Assembly (NCBI RefSeq): GCF_014698335.1
Contig: NZ_JACJSV010000026.1
Coordinates: 1-56,249, forward strand
DNA from: Microcystis viridis FACHB-1342
GTDB lineage: Bacteria; Cyanobacteriota; Cyanobacteriia; Cyanobacteriales; Microcystaceae
Direction: 5' to 3'
Length of the DNA: 56,249 nt
A program made the translations under genes and the position numbers. Under the pieces are notes generated by a model, which saw only the letters and a program-made list of their open reading frames with translations, searched no databases and was not told the origin of the DNA. Position 1 is the first letter of the stretch; each line of letters begins with the position of its first letter. Of the stretch, positions 26,073 to 34,998 are shown piece after piece.

Positions 26073-26687
26073 ATGAGCCAAACCCTACCTAAAACTGTTA
26101 ATTTCGAGGAATTCGTCCCTTGGCTGCCTGAAAATTCTGGAGTACGTTATGAGCTACACAAGGGAAATATTATTGAAATGGCACAACCCGCAGGAGAACA
26201 CGAGGAAATCAAAGGATTTTTAACTGTTAAACTCAGTGGAATAATTGATAGACTGGGTCTTCCTTATTTAATTCCTAACCAAGCGATTGTCAGACCTGCT
26301 GGTAAAAACTCTGGTTATTTTCCTGATGTATTAGTGCTAAATCGAACCAAGCTCGCTCAGGAAAAATTATGGAAAAAAGAATCAATCCTTAGTGAGGGTG
26401 CATCTATCCCTCTGATAATTGAAGTGGTATCGACTAACTGGCGTGATGATTACTACTTAAAATTTGCTGATTATGAAGAAATGGGTATTCCTGAATATTG
26501 GATTGTCGATTATGCAGCCTTGGGTGGGCGTAATTTTCTTGGCACTTCTAAACAACCGACCATCTCTGTTTGTCGCTTAGTTGAGGAAGAATATCAAATT
26601 CGGCAATTTCGAGATAGTGATCGCCTAATTTCTCAGACTTTCACGGAATTAAATCTCACTGTCAATCAGATTTTCTTAAGTCTGTAG
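26073..26687 (+). CDS. Uma2 family endonuclease-like protein (DUF820)
   Basis: 204 residues from ATG 26073; TTG 26064 is possible but less likely. The Uma2 fold belongs to the PD-(D/E)XK group: RYELHKGNIIEMAQPAGEHE at the start, then FPDVLVLNR (candidate D) and PLIIEVVSTNWRDDYYLK with E-V-V and a following lysine (candidate ExK-like). YEEMGIPEYWIVDYAA is the conserved helix-strand. Cyanobacterial genomes carry dozens; many may be inactive, and the role is unknown. Confidence 0.88.
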   Translation: MSQTLPKTVNFEEFVPWLPENSGVRYELHKGNIIEMAQPAGEHEEIKGFLTVKLSGIIDRLGLPYLIPNQAIVRPAGKNSGYFPDVLVLNRTKLAQEKLWKKESILSEGASIPLIIEVVSTNWRDDYYLKFADYEEMGIPEYWIVDYAALGGRNFLGTSKQPTISVCRLVEEEYQIRQFRDSDRLISQTFTELNLTVNQIFLSL

Positions 26688-26890
26688 GGTGTGCATCGTC
26701 CACCTTACTCTTTTCGCTTTTTTCTTCAGTTTGAGGGGTTGATTTTGCCGATTAAAATCCGCAATTATTGCCTTTATTTGCTCCATCTGCTTGAGTTTTA
26801 AGCCATTAATCTCAATTTATTTTATCGCTTTCGTGTTCATGTTCTCAAGGTCGTTACTAAGACAAGATCGTAAACTAAGACGCATTTTAA

Positions 26891-29641
26891 ATGAGAGAAA
26901 TTTGGGGATCCCTATTTATTTTTTTAGTCTGTCCTATTATCGGGGGATTGCCTCTGATTGATTGGATAAATTATCTCGTAACTGGACGTAAATTATCCCA
27001 ATTAGGTACTGGTAATATCGGTGTAACTGCCGCTTTTTACCATGGGGGTAAATTGGTGGGAATTTTGGCGGTAATTTCGGAAGCAGCCAAGGGAATTATC
27101 GTTATTCTCCTAACCCGTTTATTTTTTCCCACCGGCTCCACGTGGGAATTATTAGCTTTAATTGCCTTAGTCATGGGGCGCTATTGGTTAGGAAAAGGTG
27201 CGGGAACTACTAATGTTTTCTGGGGATTAATTGTTCACGATTTTGTCGCTGTTTTTCTCACCTTAATCATTAGTGGGATTAGCTTTACTGTCTTTCGAGA
27301 AAAATCTACGGGTAGATTGGTAGGATTATTTTTATTAGCTTTAATTCTCACCTTGCGCCGTCCCCACGATTCAGGTTATATTATAACTGCCATTGCTTTA
27401 GCCTGTTTATTAGGGGCAATTTTTCAAAAAATCGCCGACGATTTAGACTTACCTGAAGCAAATGTTAACAATGAATCAAAAACTATGTTTCGTTTTTTTC
27501 GTGGAGATCGATCAATCCAAACTCTTGATGACAATCTAGCAGCTTCAAAAGTGGGACAAAAGTCCGCCACTTTAGCCGATCTTAAGCGTGCCGGTTATCC
27601 CATTCCTAGGGGTTGGATTTTACCACCAGGAGATGATCCACAACCGTTAATAGAATCTCTTCATCCTGATATTAATCATCCCTTAGTCGTGCGCTCTTCC
27701 GCTATTGGAGAAGATGGTGAAACCGCTTCATCTGCGGGACAATATACCACAATTCTTAACGTTGTTGATCAAGAAAATTTAGCGGCGGCGATTTTAAGTT
27801 GCCAAACCTCCTATAATAGTCCTAATGCTGTTAATTATCGACTCGATCGAGGTCAAGAAAACACGGCCATGGCTGTGTTAATTCAAGAACAAATTCGAGG
27901 AGTTTTTTCGGGGGTTGCCTTCAGTCGTGATCCGATTAATCCTCTCAGTTTAGATGTGGTTATTGAAGCTTTACCCGGAGATGCCACCAGAGTTGTATCG
28001 GGAAGAGTCACCCCCGAAAGTTATCGAGTTAATTTAGAAGAAAATATCATCATCGGAGCGGGAGATATTCCCCCGGCTATTATTCAACAGGTAGCTAATC
28101 TTTGTCGGCAATTAGAAAACCTTGATCATGGCATTCCCCAAGATATAGAATGGACTCATGACGGACACAAATTATGGTTATTACAGTGCCGTCCTATCAC
28201 TAATTTACAGCCAATTTGGACAAGAAAAATCGCAGCTGAAGTTATCCCCGGAGTGATTCGTCCTTTGCCTTGGTCGATTAATCGTCCTTTAACCTGTGGA
28301 GTTTGGGGAGATATTTTCCAGTTAGTTTTAGACAAAAAAGCCCTCGATTTGGACTTCAATGAAACAGCGACTTTACACTATCAAAGAGCCTATTTTAATG
28401 CTTCTTTATTAGGCACAATTTTCCGTCGCATGGGATTACCTCCAGAAAGCTTAGAATTCCTGACCAAAGGAGCAAAGTTTACCAAACCACCGTTAACGGC
28501 AACCTTGGCTAATTCCCCTGGTTTATTAAAACTTTTAGGACGGGAATTACAGTTAGAAAAAGACTTTAGCCAAGATCAAAAAACCTATTTTATCCCAACG
28601 CTCGAAAAAATTAACGCTACTTCCCTAGAAGCTTTATCTTCAGGGGAGATTTTAGAGCAAATTGAGGAGATTTTAACCGTCTTAAAAAAAGCCACCTATT
28701 ATAGTATTCTTGCCCCCCTTAGCTTCGCTTTGCGTCGCAGTATCTCGCGAGTACCTTTTGAGAAATTGGATAACTCTCAAGCACCGGAAATAGCCTCAAT
28801 GCGATCGCTATCTGAACTGAGAAAAAATACGCTCGATCGAGATTTTGACTCAGCTTTTTCCCTCTGGTTAGAAACCTACGGTTATTTAAGCGAAGTGGGG
28901 ACTGATATTTCGATACCGAGATGGCGAGAAAATCCCCCATATCTGCTACAACTACCCTTAGATATTCCGGGCAATAATAGCCAGAAAAAAGTCAAATCTT
29001 CCCACAATGTCCAAAAAAGATTAAATATCAAAAACCAAGTGACTGAAATTTACTCCCGTCTTTTAGCTCACCTACGCTGGCATTTTCTCGCTTTGGAAAC
29101 CCTCTGGTTACAGCAACAAATATTATCAGAGACGGGAGATATATTTTATCTAAACTACTCAGAAGTTATCCAGTTAGGTCAGAATAATAATATCGCCAAT
29201 CTTAAGCAGATTATCCGTCAGCGTCGCCAACAATTCCAAGAAAACTCTCAATTAACTGATATTCCCTATATTGTTTATGGACAACCACCGAAAAGAGAAT
29301 TTTTAGTTTCAAATTTAACTGCCAAAAAACGCTTACAGGGAATTGCCGCTAGTGGGGGGACAGTGGAGGGACGAGTCAAAATTATGCCAACCCTACAAAA
29401 TCTAGAAATTGCCCCTGATACTATTCTCGTTATTCCCTATACTGACTCAGGATGGTCCCCTTTATTATCCCAAGCTGTGGGCATTATTGCCGAGGTGGGG
29501 GGACAATTATCCCATGGTGCTATTATTGCCAGAGAATACGGAATTCCGGCGGTTATGGATGTGCATAATGCCATGAAATTGTTAAAAGATGGTCAATTAA
29601 TTCGTCTCGATGGCAGTCAAGGAATTATTGAAATTCTCTAG
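26891..29641 (+). CDS. PlsY-like membrane domain fused to PEP-synthase-type ATP and phosphohistidine domains
   Basis: 916 residues. Residues 1-185 resemble glycerol-3-phosphate acyltransferase PlsY: several membrane helices, GTGNIGVTAAF at 39-49 (PlsY GSGNxGATN) and MGRYWLGKGAGTT (PlsY GHxFxxFKGGKG, with His to Arg). Residues ~205-440 form a PPDK/PpsA ATP-binding domain with an apparently complete site: VVRSSAIGEDGETASSAGQ at 267-285, GVFSGVAFSRDP, and DIEWTHDGHKLWLLQCRPIT near 420-438. About 350 residues of unassigned sequence follow, then a swivelling phosphohistidine domain with GGQLSHGAIIARE and His875. The C-terminal PEP/pyruvate barrel is missing, as in rifampicin phosphotransferase. 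Substrate unknown. Confidence 0.85.
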   Translation: MREIWGSLFIFLVCPIIGGLPLIDWINYLVTGRKLSQLGTGNIGVTAAFYHGGKLVGILAVISEAAKGIIVILLTRLFFPTGSTWELLALIALVMGRYWLGKGAGTTNVFWGLIVHDFVAVFLTLIISGISFTVFREKSTGRLVGLFLLALILTLRRPHDSGYIITAIALACLLGAIFQKIADDLDLPEANVNNESKTMFRFFRGDRSIQTLDDNLAASKVGQKSATLADLKRAGYPIPRGWILPPGDDPQPLIESLHPDINHPLVVRSSAIGEDGETASSAGQYTTILNVVDQENLAAAILSCQTSYNSPNAVNYRLDRGQENTAMAVLIQEQIRGVFSGVAFSRDPINPLSLDVVIEALPGDATRVVSGRVTPESYRVNLEENIIIGAGDIPPAIIQQVANLCRQLENLDHGIPQDIEWTHDGHKLWLLQCRPITNLQPIWTRKIAAEVIPGVIRPLPWSINRPLTCGVWGDIFQLVLDKKALDLDFNETATLHYQRAYFNASLLGTIFRRMGLPPESLEFLTKGAKFTKPPLTATLANSPGLLKLLGRELQLEKDFSQDQKTYFIPTLEKINATSLEALSSGEILEQIEEILTVLKKATYYSILAPLSFALRRSISRVPFEKLDNSQAPEIASMRSLSELRKNTLDRDFDSAFSLWLETYGYLSEVGTDISIPRWRENPPYLLQLPLDIPGNNSQKKVKSSHNVQKRLNIKNQVTEIYSRLLAHLRWHFLALETLWLQQQILSETGDIFYLNYSEVIQLGQNNNIANLKQIIRQRRQQFQENSQLTDIPYIVYGQPPKREFLVSNLTAKKRLQGIAASGGTVEGRVKIMPTLQNLEIAPDTILVIPYTDSGWSPLLSQAVGIIAEVGGQLSHGAIIAREYGIPAVMDVHNAMKLLKDGQLIRLDGSQGIIEIL

Positions 29642-29654
29642 GCATTAGGGGACA

Positions 29655-29816
29655 GGGTGTAGGGTGTGGGGTGTGGGGTGTAGGGTGTAGGGTGTAGGGT
29701 GTGGGGTGTGGGGTGTGGGGTGTGGGGTGTAGGGTGTGGGGTGTGGGGAGAATAAATAAAATAATCTCCTGACTCCTGACTTCTGACTCGGAGACTCCTG
29801 ACTCGGAGACTCCTAA
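29655..29816. repeat. long GGGTGTG heptamer array plus GACTCC repeats
   Basis: 29655-29749 is about thirteen heptamers of GGGTGTG/GGGTGTA, the longest array in the window. 29757-29816 has CTCCTGACT and CGGAGACTC copies, the reverse of the text near rpsD. The following spacer (29817-30229) is AT-rich and shows no gene, apart from poly-A/T runs near 30125-30165. Confidence 0.92.
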
Positions 29817-30229
29817 CCCAATGGTAGATGTTGGATTTTTGCAGAAGTTCTATTTTTCGACAAAGATAAGCAAAAATTATCTATTGACTGCAATAACTTG
29901 AGAATATTTAAATTAATATTTCGCAATATTTACAAATTCTTAAGAATTAATTGAGAAAGATTTTTATTTAACAACGATGTTCCAATGGTTACAGCGATTT
30001 GATATAATTTCATAATCGGTTATTCTATACTTTTTTGGGCAGCAAAGGTTGAAACCCTTGCCACACCTAGAAGATAATCCCAATTAAGACAGGTAAATGA
30101 GTCAATTTCACCCACAACGATGATCTTTTTTTTGTGTAGTTTTATTGCAAAAAAAAAGTTTTTTTGACAAAAAGCACAAAGTATGATAGACCACCAATGG
30201 ATTTCTAGCCGCAAACAGTAGCTGCTATA

Positions 30230-30925
30230 TTAACTGGTTAAACCGTGTTTTAGGGCAAAACGTACCAATTCCGTGCGACTATTAGTACCAGTCTTGCTAA
30301 ATAAGCGACTGACGTATTTTTCTACGTTCCTAACGCTGGTTTCTAGACGACTGGCAATTTCTTTATTCATCAATCCCTCCGCTACTAAATCTAAAACACT
30401 TTGTTCCCGGGGGGTCAGATCAACTTTAATCGGGGGGGGAGTGGTAGTAAAAGTGTTCTGTTGTCCCACCTGCTGTTTTAATTCCCGGATATCTCGGGCA
30501 ATTTCTTCTAATCTAGCGTTTTCGCTGGTGGCTTGCAGGGATTGACGACGGCGCTCGATTAAAGACTTGATTAATGCTTCTAATTCTTCGGGATCGAAAG
30601 GCTTGGATAAATAAGCATCACAACCAGCATTATAACCCTGAATGCGATCGCTTGTCATCCCCCTTGCAGTGAGAAAAACCACGGGAATTGTCTGAAAACG
30701 AGCATCTTCGCGCAATTTCTTCAGAAACTGATAGCCATCCACCTGCGGCATCATAATATCGGAGATAACTAATTCCGGAATTTCTTGATTGAGTAAATCC
30801 CAGGCTTCGTTAGCATTACTAGCAGTTCTTACCTCGAATTCATCCCCGTACTGTAGATATGCTTGCACAGATTCACGAACCCCCGGTTCGTCATCCACTA
30901 ACAAAACTTTCGCAGGTGTGTCCAT
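30230..30925 (-). CDS. NarL/LuxR-type response regulator, Rre1/Ycf29-like
   Basis: 231 residues from ATG 30925. Receiver domain: VLLVDDEPGVRESVQAYL with the acidic pair, the phosphoacceptor aspartate in ISDIMMPQVDGY, and the lysine in YLSKPFDPEELEAL. ARGMTSDRIQGYNAGCDAYL is the stretch shared with chloroplast Ycf29 and cyanobacterial Rre1, an orphan regulator linked to the Hik2 kinase. A Q/R-rich linker leads to the LuxR helix-turn-helix: LTPREQSVLDLVAEGLMNKE to SVRNVEKYVSRLFSKTG. Not paired with a kinase here. Divergent from the second phosphotransferase-like gene. Confidence 0.88.
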   Translation of the reverse strand: MDTPAKVLLVDDEPGVRESVQAYLQYGDEFEVRTASNANEAWDLLNQEIPELVISDIMMPQVDGYQFLKKLREDARFQTIPVVFLTARGMTSDRIQGYNAGCDAYLSKPFDPEELEALIKSLIERRRQSLQATSENARLEEIARDIRELKQQVGQQNTFTTTPPPIKVDLTPREQSVLDLVAEGLMNKEIASRLETSVRNVEKYVSRLFSKTGTNSRTELVRFALKHGLTS

Positions 30926-30975
30926 CAATTTCTCGCAGCGATCGAATATTGTCCGAATCCTATCTTATCAGCTAA

Positions 30976-31112
30976 GGAGATAGGAGTCAGTAGTCAGTAG
31001 TCAGGAGATAGGAGTCAGGAGATAGGAGTCAGGAGATTGCTTTTATTTATTCTCCCCTCTCCACACCCTACACCCCACACCCTACACCCCACACCCTACA
31101 CCCTACACCCCA
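30976..31112. repeat. GGAGTCA/GGAGATA and CCCTACA arrays
   Basis: 30976-31037 carries alternating GGAGATAGGAGTCAGG units. 31060-31112 carries CCCTACACCCCACA heptamers. They lie between the response regulator and the divergent gene at 31227, so both promoters must lie in the short remaining flanks (30926-30975 and 31113-31226). Confidence 0.88.
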
Positions 31113-31226
31113 CTTTCCAGATCATCCTCAAGATAGTGACGGTGAGTTAAACTAGCAGATAGAACCAAAAAGTTACAAAAATCACACAATAATTTTACAA
31201 TCCTTTCACCATTCTTAACAAATCCC

Positions 31227-33383
31227 GTGACCATTCTCTGCTGGCTCGATCGCATTAGTGCTTCTGATCGCCCCCTGGTGGGGGAAAAAGCTTTTATTGC
31301 CAGTGAATTACACCAGCGAGGATACCCAATTATCAGGGGATTTGCCATTTTTAACCGCATTTTTGCGGAATTTTTGGAAACTATCAACAATACTGACTCA
31401 TTCCTGACTGATTTTCCCCAGTCTTCCCTCTATTTAGACGTAGATAACCCAAAAGCTCTGCAATTAGTCGCCAAAGAAAGTCGCCGCGCCATTTTACAAG
31501 CGCAAATTCCTCCTCTCTGGTTAGAAGAACTAACGGCGGCCGTGGCACAATTATCCATGGATAGCCTAGTATGGCGCTTTTCCTTACCTGCTCATCTGGC
31601 TCGGCGAACTCTCGGTTTATTTTCCGCCCCCATCAGTGGAATTAAAGCAGATAATCTAGAAAATGCCCTAAAACAAGCTTGGGCGGAGTTATTCACCGCC
31701 AGAAGTCTATTTTATTGGCGAAAAGTGGGAATTGGTTTAGAAAAAATTCAATTATCTTTACTGGTACAACCATTATTACCGGCCAATTGTGCGGGAAATG
31801 TGTTGATTAATGACGATAACTGGAAAATTCAGGCAGTTTGGGGGTTAGGACACAGTTTAGTTAATGGAGAAGTGGCACCGGATACCTATATTATCGATCG
31901 CTCCGGTCAATTACGCAGTCGGCAATTAGGCAATAAATCCCGCGCTTATTATCTCAATAGTGACAGTAATCTGCTTGCGGCACAATTATTAGCACCCAGT
32001 TTACAGGAAAGCTACTGTTTAGATAATTTCGCCCTCGATCGCCTTTGTCAACTGGTTCAATCTCTACTAGCGGAAAAACCCCGCTTAACCAGCATAGAAT
32101 GGCTGATGATGCTAGATGGTCAAATTTATATTCTCAACTGTCACAGTCAGGAAATCACCGCTACTACCTCCAATTATCCCTTAAGAGGATTAGGGGCATC
32201 CCCGGGGTTGGTATCGGGAGTGGCAAAAGTGATCAGCAATTTCGACTCCCCAGAGGCAAATTTTCAGGATTGCATTCTGGTTACTACTAATTTACCTCCG
32301 AAAAAACTGCCCCATTTACGCCAAATTCGAGCAATGATCACGGAACAGGGGGGATTAACTAGCCATGGAGCCATCTTAGCCCGGGAATTAGCCATTCCTG
32401 CCATTGTCGGGGTAAAAAATGCCACAGAAATTATCCGCTCAGGCGAGATAATTTTAGTAGATGGTACGAGGGGAATTATTTCTCTAGCATCTCAGGAACA
32501 GATTTCCTTACCCCCAGCACCCCCCAGAGAAACCGACGGGACGGCAATTGCTACCCGTTTGATGGTTAATCTCAGTCAAACTGAAAGTATTGCCAGAATC
32601 CGAGAACTGCCTATTGATGGGATCGGTTTATTGCGCTCAGAATGGATGATTTTAGAGTTACTTTCTCAGCGCAATCTAGAAGAATGGTTAACACCAGAGC
32701 ATCAAGAAGCATTGATCGAGAGATTAAGTGATTTAATCGCACAATTTGCCCTTAGTATCCAGCCTAAGCCTTTATTTTACCGTTCTTTTGATGCTCAACA
32801 TTCGGCTAAAGACAGTCGGGGAACCCATGGTTATATATTAGATCCGACTCTATTTGATCTAGAATTGCAAGCTTTACGACGGGTACAAACCACCAGCGCC
32901 ACCAATATTAATTTACTGCTTCCCTTTGTCCGTGGGGTTGAAGAATTTATTTTCTGCCGGCAACGGGTACAATCGGCTTTACTCACTCAAGTCCCTTCTT
33001 TCCAATTGGGGATAATGGTGGAAGTACCGGGGGTAATCTTTCAATTGAGGGATTATGTGCAAGCAGGGGTACAGTTAATCGCTATTGGTACTAATGATTT
33101 AACTCAATTACTTTTAGGTAGCGATCGAGAACATTTCTCAGAATATTTTAACGCCCGTCATCCCGCAGTCAGGGCAGCTTTAAAACAAATTATCACTCAA
33201 GCAAAAGTTTTACAGATTCCCTGTTCCGTTTGCGGCATGGCCATCGTCCAGTATCCTGAAATTATCGATGATCTGATTGCTTGGGGTGTGACTTCTCTTT
33301 CGGTGGATACAGAAGCAGTTTTAGCCACTAGAGAGGCAATTGTTCGCGCAGAAAGAAGGTTTTTATTGGAAAATGGCAGATAA
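31227..33383 (+). CDS. PEP-synthase-like protein with degenerate ATP domain
   Basis: 718 residues from GTG 31227. Residues 1-310 keep the outline of a PPDK/PpsA ATP-binding domain (VWGLGHSLVNGEVAPDTYII), but key positions are lost: the RSS..ED loop reads WRFSLPAHL, and the terminal LQSRP motif reads YILNCHSQEI. Residues ~330-420 form the phosphohistidine domain (GGLTSHGAILARELAIPAIV, His380). Residues ~440-710 form the PEP-binding barrel, which looks intact: GIGLLRSEWMI, LGIMVEVPGVIFQL, AIGTNDLTQLLLGSDREH and CSVCGMA with Cys669. Likely binds PEP and phosphorylates its own histidine. It may cooperate with the 26891 gene product, which has the opposite deficiency. Confidence 0.85.
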   Translation: MTILCWLDRISASDRPLVGEKAFIASELHQRGYPIIRGFAIFNRIFAEFLETINNTDSFLTDFPQSSLYLDVDNPKALQLVAKESRRAILQAQIPPLWLEELTAAVAQLSMDSLVWRFSLPAHLARRTLGLFSAPISGIKADNLENALKQAWAELFTARSLFYWRKVGIGLEKIQLSLLVQPLLPANCAGNVLINDDNWKIQAVWGLGHSLVNGEVAPDTYIIDRSGQLRSRQLGNKSRAYYLNSDSNLLAAQLLAPSLQESYCLDNFALDRLCQLVQSLLAEKPRLTSIEWLMMLDGQIYILNCHSQEITATTSNYPLRGLGASPGLVSGVAKVISNFDSPEANFQDCILVTTNLPPKKLPHLRQIRAMITEQGGLTSHGAILARELAIPAIVGVKNATEIIRSGEIILVDGTRGIISLASQEQISLPPAPPRETDGTAIATRLMVNLSQTESIARIRELPIDGIGLLRSEWMILELLSQRNLEEWLTPEHQEALIERLSDLIAQFALSIQPKPLFYRSFDAQHSAKDSRGTHGYILDPTLFDLELQALRRVQTTSATNINLLLPFVRGVEEFIFCRQRVQSALLTQVPSFQLGIMVEVPGVIFQLRDYVQAGVQLIAIGTNDLTQLLLGSDREHFSEYFNARHPAVRAALKQIITQAKVLQIPCSVCGMAIVQYPEIIDDLIAWGVTSLSVDTEAVLATREAIVRAERRFLLENGR

Positions 33384-33431
33384 CCTCGGCAAAAGGAGCG
33401 TTAGGGGTTGGCTGTTGGGGAAGATGTTAAG

Positions 33432-33532
33432 TAGGGTTTGCGACAAAAAATTTCTCGTATGGGTAAAACCCTACACCCCACACCCCACACCCCACACCCT
33501 GTCCCCACGAAAAACTTTTTCAGCATATCCTA
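33432..33532. mobile_element. 101-bp element carrying CCCCACA heptamers
   Basis: Left end TAGGGTTTGCGACAAAAAAT and inverted right end TAGGATATGCTGAAAAAGTT share about 20 of the first 27 positions. Between them lie four CCCCACA heptamers (33471-33499). The same end-plus-array combination occurs at 23568 and around 51955. It abuts the broken end of the GH15-like gene. Confidence 0.7.
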
Positions 33533-33545
33533 ATTATACTTATCC

Positions 33546-34166
33546 CTAAAACTGGTTTCTAGCAAGGCTTTCAAAATAGCTTGACATAAAAACTTGATTT
33601 AAGTGACCGCTATCCTCATCCTGCCAATAACTAATCGCTTGAAAATATAAGGGGAATAGGGCAATTGTTTCTAGACAATCGGGGGAAAGCTGAATATATT
33701 TTTCCCGTGCTAAACGACAATAAAACCAGAGAAAATAGCCAAGAGTATCATTTTGTGCGTGTTGCCAAACTTGGTCAATTTCCGTTAGTGTACGTCCCTC
33801 AAAACGAATATGAGGACGTTCCCTGATCTTTTCAGGATTAACCCGACCTTGGATAATATTAATAAAACGCCTTTGGAACTTTTGAAAATAGTTCATCAAA
33901 GTCTGAATATTCTTGACAGCGATCGCTGTCTGTCCGATAATATAGTGAGAATAAGCCAGATAAACGTTATCCCTCAGCCAAACATTGGCATATCCAGTGT
34001 ATTCTGTCTCATTACTGACTAATGCTGCTGGAAATAAGCCATTTTCCAGATGGGGAAATCTCAAGACATCATTTTCCGACAAAAACGCGGATAATCTCTG
34101 AAGCTCCCCCAGAGAGTAGCGGTATTTAATGAAATCGAGAATTTTTTCGTTGTGAACAACCAGCAT
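33546..34166 (-). pseudogene. GH15-like (glucoamylase/phosphorylase-kinase type) gene, 3' truncated
   Basis: From ATG 34166 the frame encodes the N-terminal half of a cyanobacterial GH15-family protein: HLENGLFPAALVSNETEYTG, VWLRDNVYLAYSHYIIGQTA, RPHIRFEGRTLTEIDQVWQH, AQNDTLGYFLWFYC and finally ISYWQDEDSGH. At that point relatives go on with the WEE motif and the catalytic C-terminal half; here the sequence changes to LNQVFMSSYFESLARNQF and stops. About half the usual ~380 residues are missing. The break lies ~90 bases from the mobile element at 33432-33532. Probably inactive. Confidence 0.7.
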
Positions 34167-34217
34167 CGGCAAAATACTCAAATAATCTGCTCAAAAACGC
34201 ATTTATCTCGCTCAATT

Positions 34218-34568
34218 CTACTGAGAAACCCAAAAAATGCGTCTTTGATTAGGATCCCGTCGGGGACTTTGTTCCCCCATCACTTGCCGCGCTTGACTAG
34301 GATCAAAGCTGCGAGTAAATTGATCTCGCAATTGATTAACCCGTTCCTCCTTTTCTTGGGCCGCCAAACGCACTTCTTCTAATTTTGCCTGTTGCATCTG
34401 TTGGTAGGGTAACAAACGAGCGATCGCAAAAACCGCCGTGATGGAAATGGCGCTATAGGCAATAATTCGCATCCAAATCTCGATAATTTGCCATTTTTGG
34501 GATTTATTGCCGCTTTTTGGCTTTTTTTGCGGTTTTTTGTCGGTTTGGTTTCGTGTTCGTGCGGTCAT
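34218..34568 (-). CDS. single-pass membrane protein with coiled coil
   Basis: 116 residues. A very basic N-terminus (lysine/glutamine-rich, about residues 1-25) precedes one membrane helix (IIAYSAISITAVFAIARLLP, about 35-55). A charged coiled coil follows (QQAKLEEVRLAAQEKEERVN), then a conserved-looking tail SFDPSQARQVMGEQSPRRDP. This topology, cytoplasm to membrane to periplasmic coil, resembles FtsL/DivIC-like or similar scaffold proteins, but I cannot assign it. It appears to be a conserved cyanobacterial protein of unknown function. Confidence 0.65.
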   Translation of the reverse strand: MTARTRNQTDKKPQKKPKSGNKSQKWQIIEIWMRIIAYSAISITAVFAIARLLPYQQMQQAKLEEVRLAAQEKEERVNQLRDQFTRSFDPSQARQVMGEQSPRRDPNQRRIFWVSQ

Positions 34569-34651
34569 AGATTTATGAGTACAAGTAAAATCGGTGAGAA
34601 AGGTGGCTAATTACTTTCAATTTACACCCAATCACTGATAACCGATAACCG

Positions 34652-34703
34652 AAAAAACCCCAATCGGTCTATCCTATAACTAGGTTAGACGGGATTGGGG
34701 TTT
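34652..34703 (-). terminator. psaM terminator
   Basis: On the minus strand AAACCCCAATC pairs with GATTGGGGTTT, extended by GTCTA/TAGAC, and is followed by TTTTTTC. It starts about 14 bases after the psaM stop. The stem is long and GC-rich enough for an efficient rho-independent terminator. Confidence 0.85.
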
Positions 34704-34716
34704 ATTGAAAGCGACT

Positions 34717-34809
34717 TTACTTATAAAGTTCCGTCGCTAGACGAAAAGCCAAAATCCCGGGGATTAAAGCAATTACCAGAGCGACTAAAACTTGAGTATC
34801 AGAAAGCAT
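34717..34809 (-). CDS. psaM: photosystem I reaction centre subunit XII
   Basis: A 30-residue single-helix protein. It reads MLSDTQVLVALVIALIPGIL and then AFRLATELYK, matching cyanobacterial PsaM (SDTQ..ALV..L.PA.LAFRL.TELYK). PsaM sits at the trimer interface of photosystem I in the thylakoid membrane and helps stabilise trimers. A strong GAGGAGA lies ahead of the ATG, and its own terminator follows. It is monocistronic and divergent from the TerC-family gene across a 190-bp spacer. Confidence 0.93.
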   Translation of the reverse strand: MLSDTQVLVALVIALIPGILAFRLATELYK

Positions 34810-34998
34810 TGCTGATTATCTCCTCATAAAGATATTCATCCAATACTTTCCGACATCATCGGGGTTCTCTGCATCATTTCGTTACAAGACTTCATATCTC
34901 CCCACCCCGATGACGGTTATCTCCCCTAGAAAAGAAAGTTGTAAAAGCGTTAAGCTGAGATATTGCCATGATTACATTTATTTTTACCTGCGGCCTCA

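Noticed and set aside
30020-30214. 64-residue minus-strand ORF
   Set aside because: Lies in AT-rich spacer, low-complexity lysine/phenylalanine text from poly-A/T runs, no recognisable domain.
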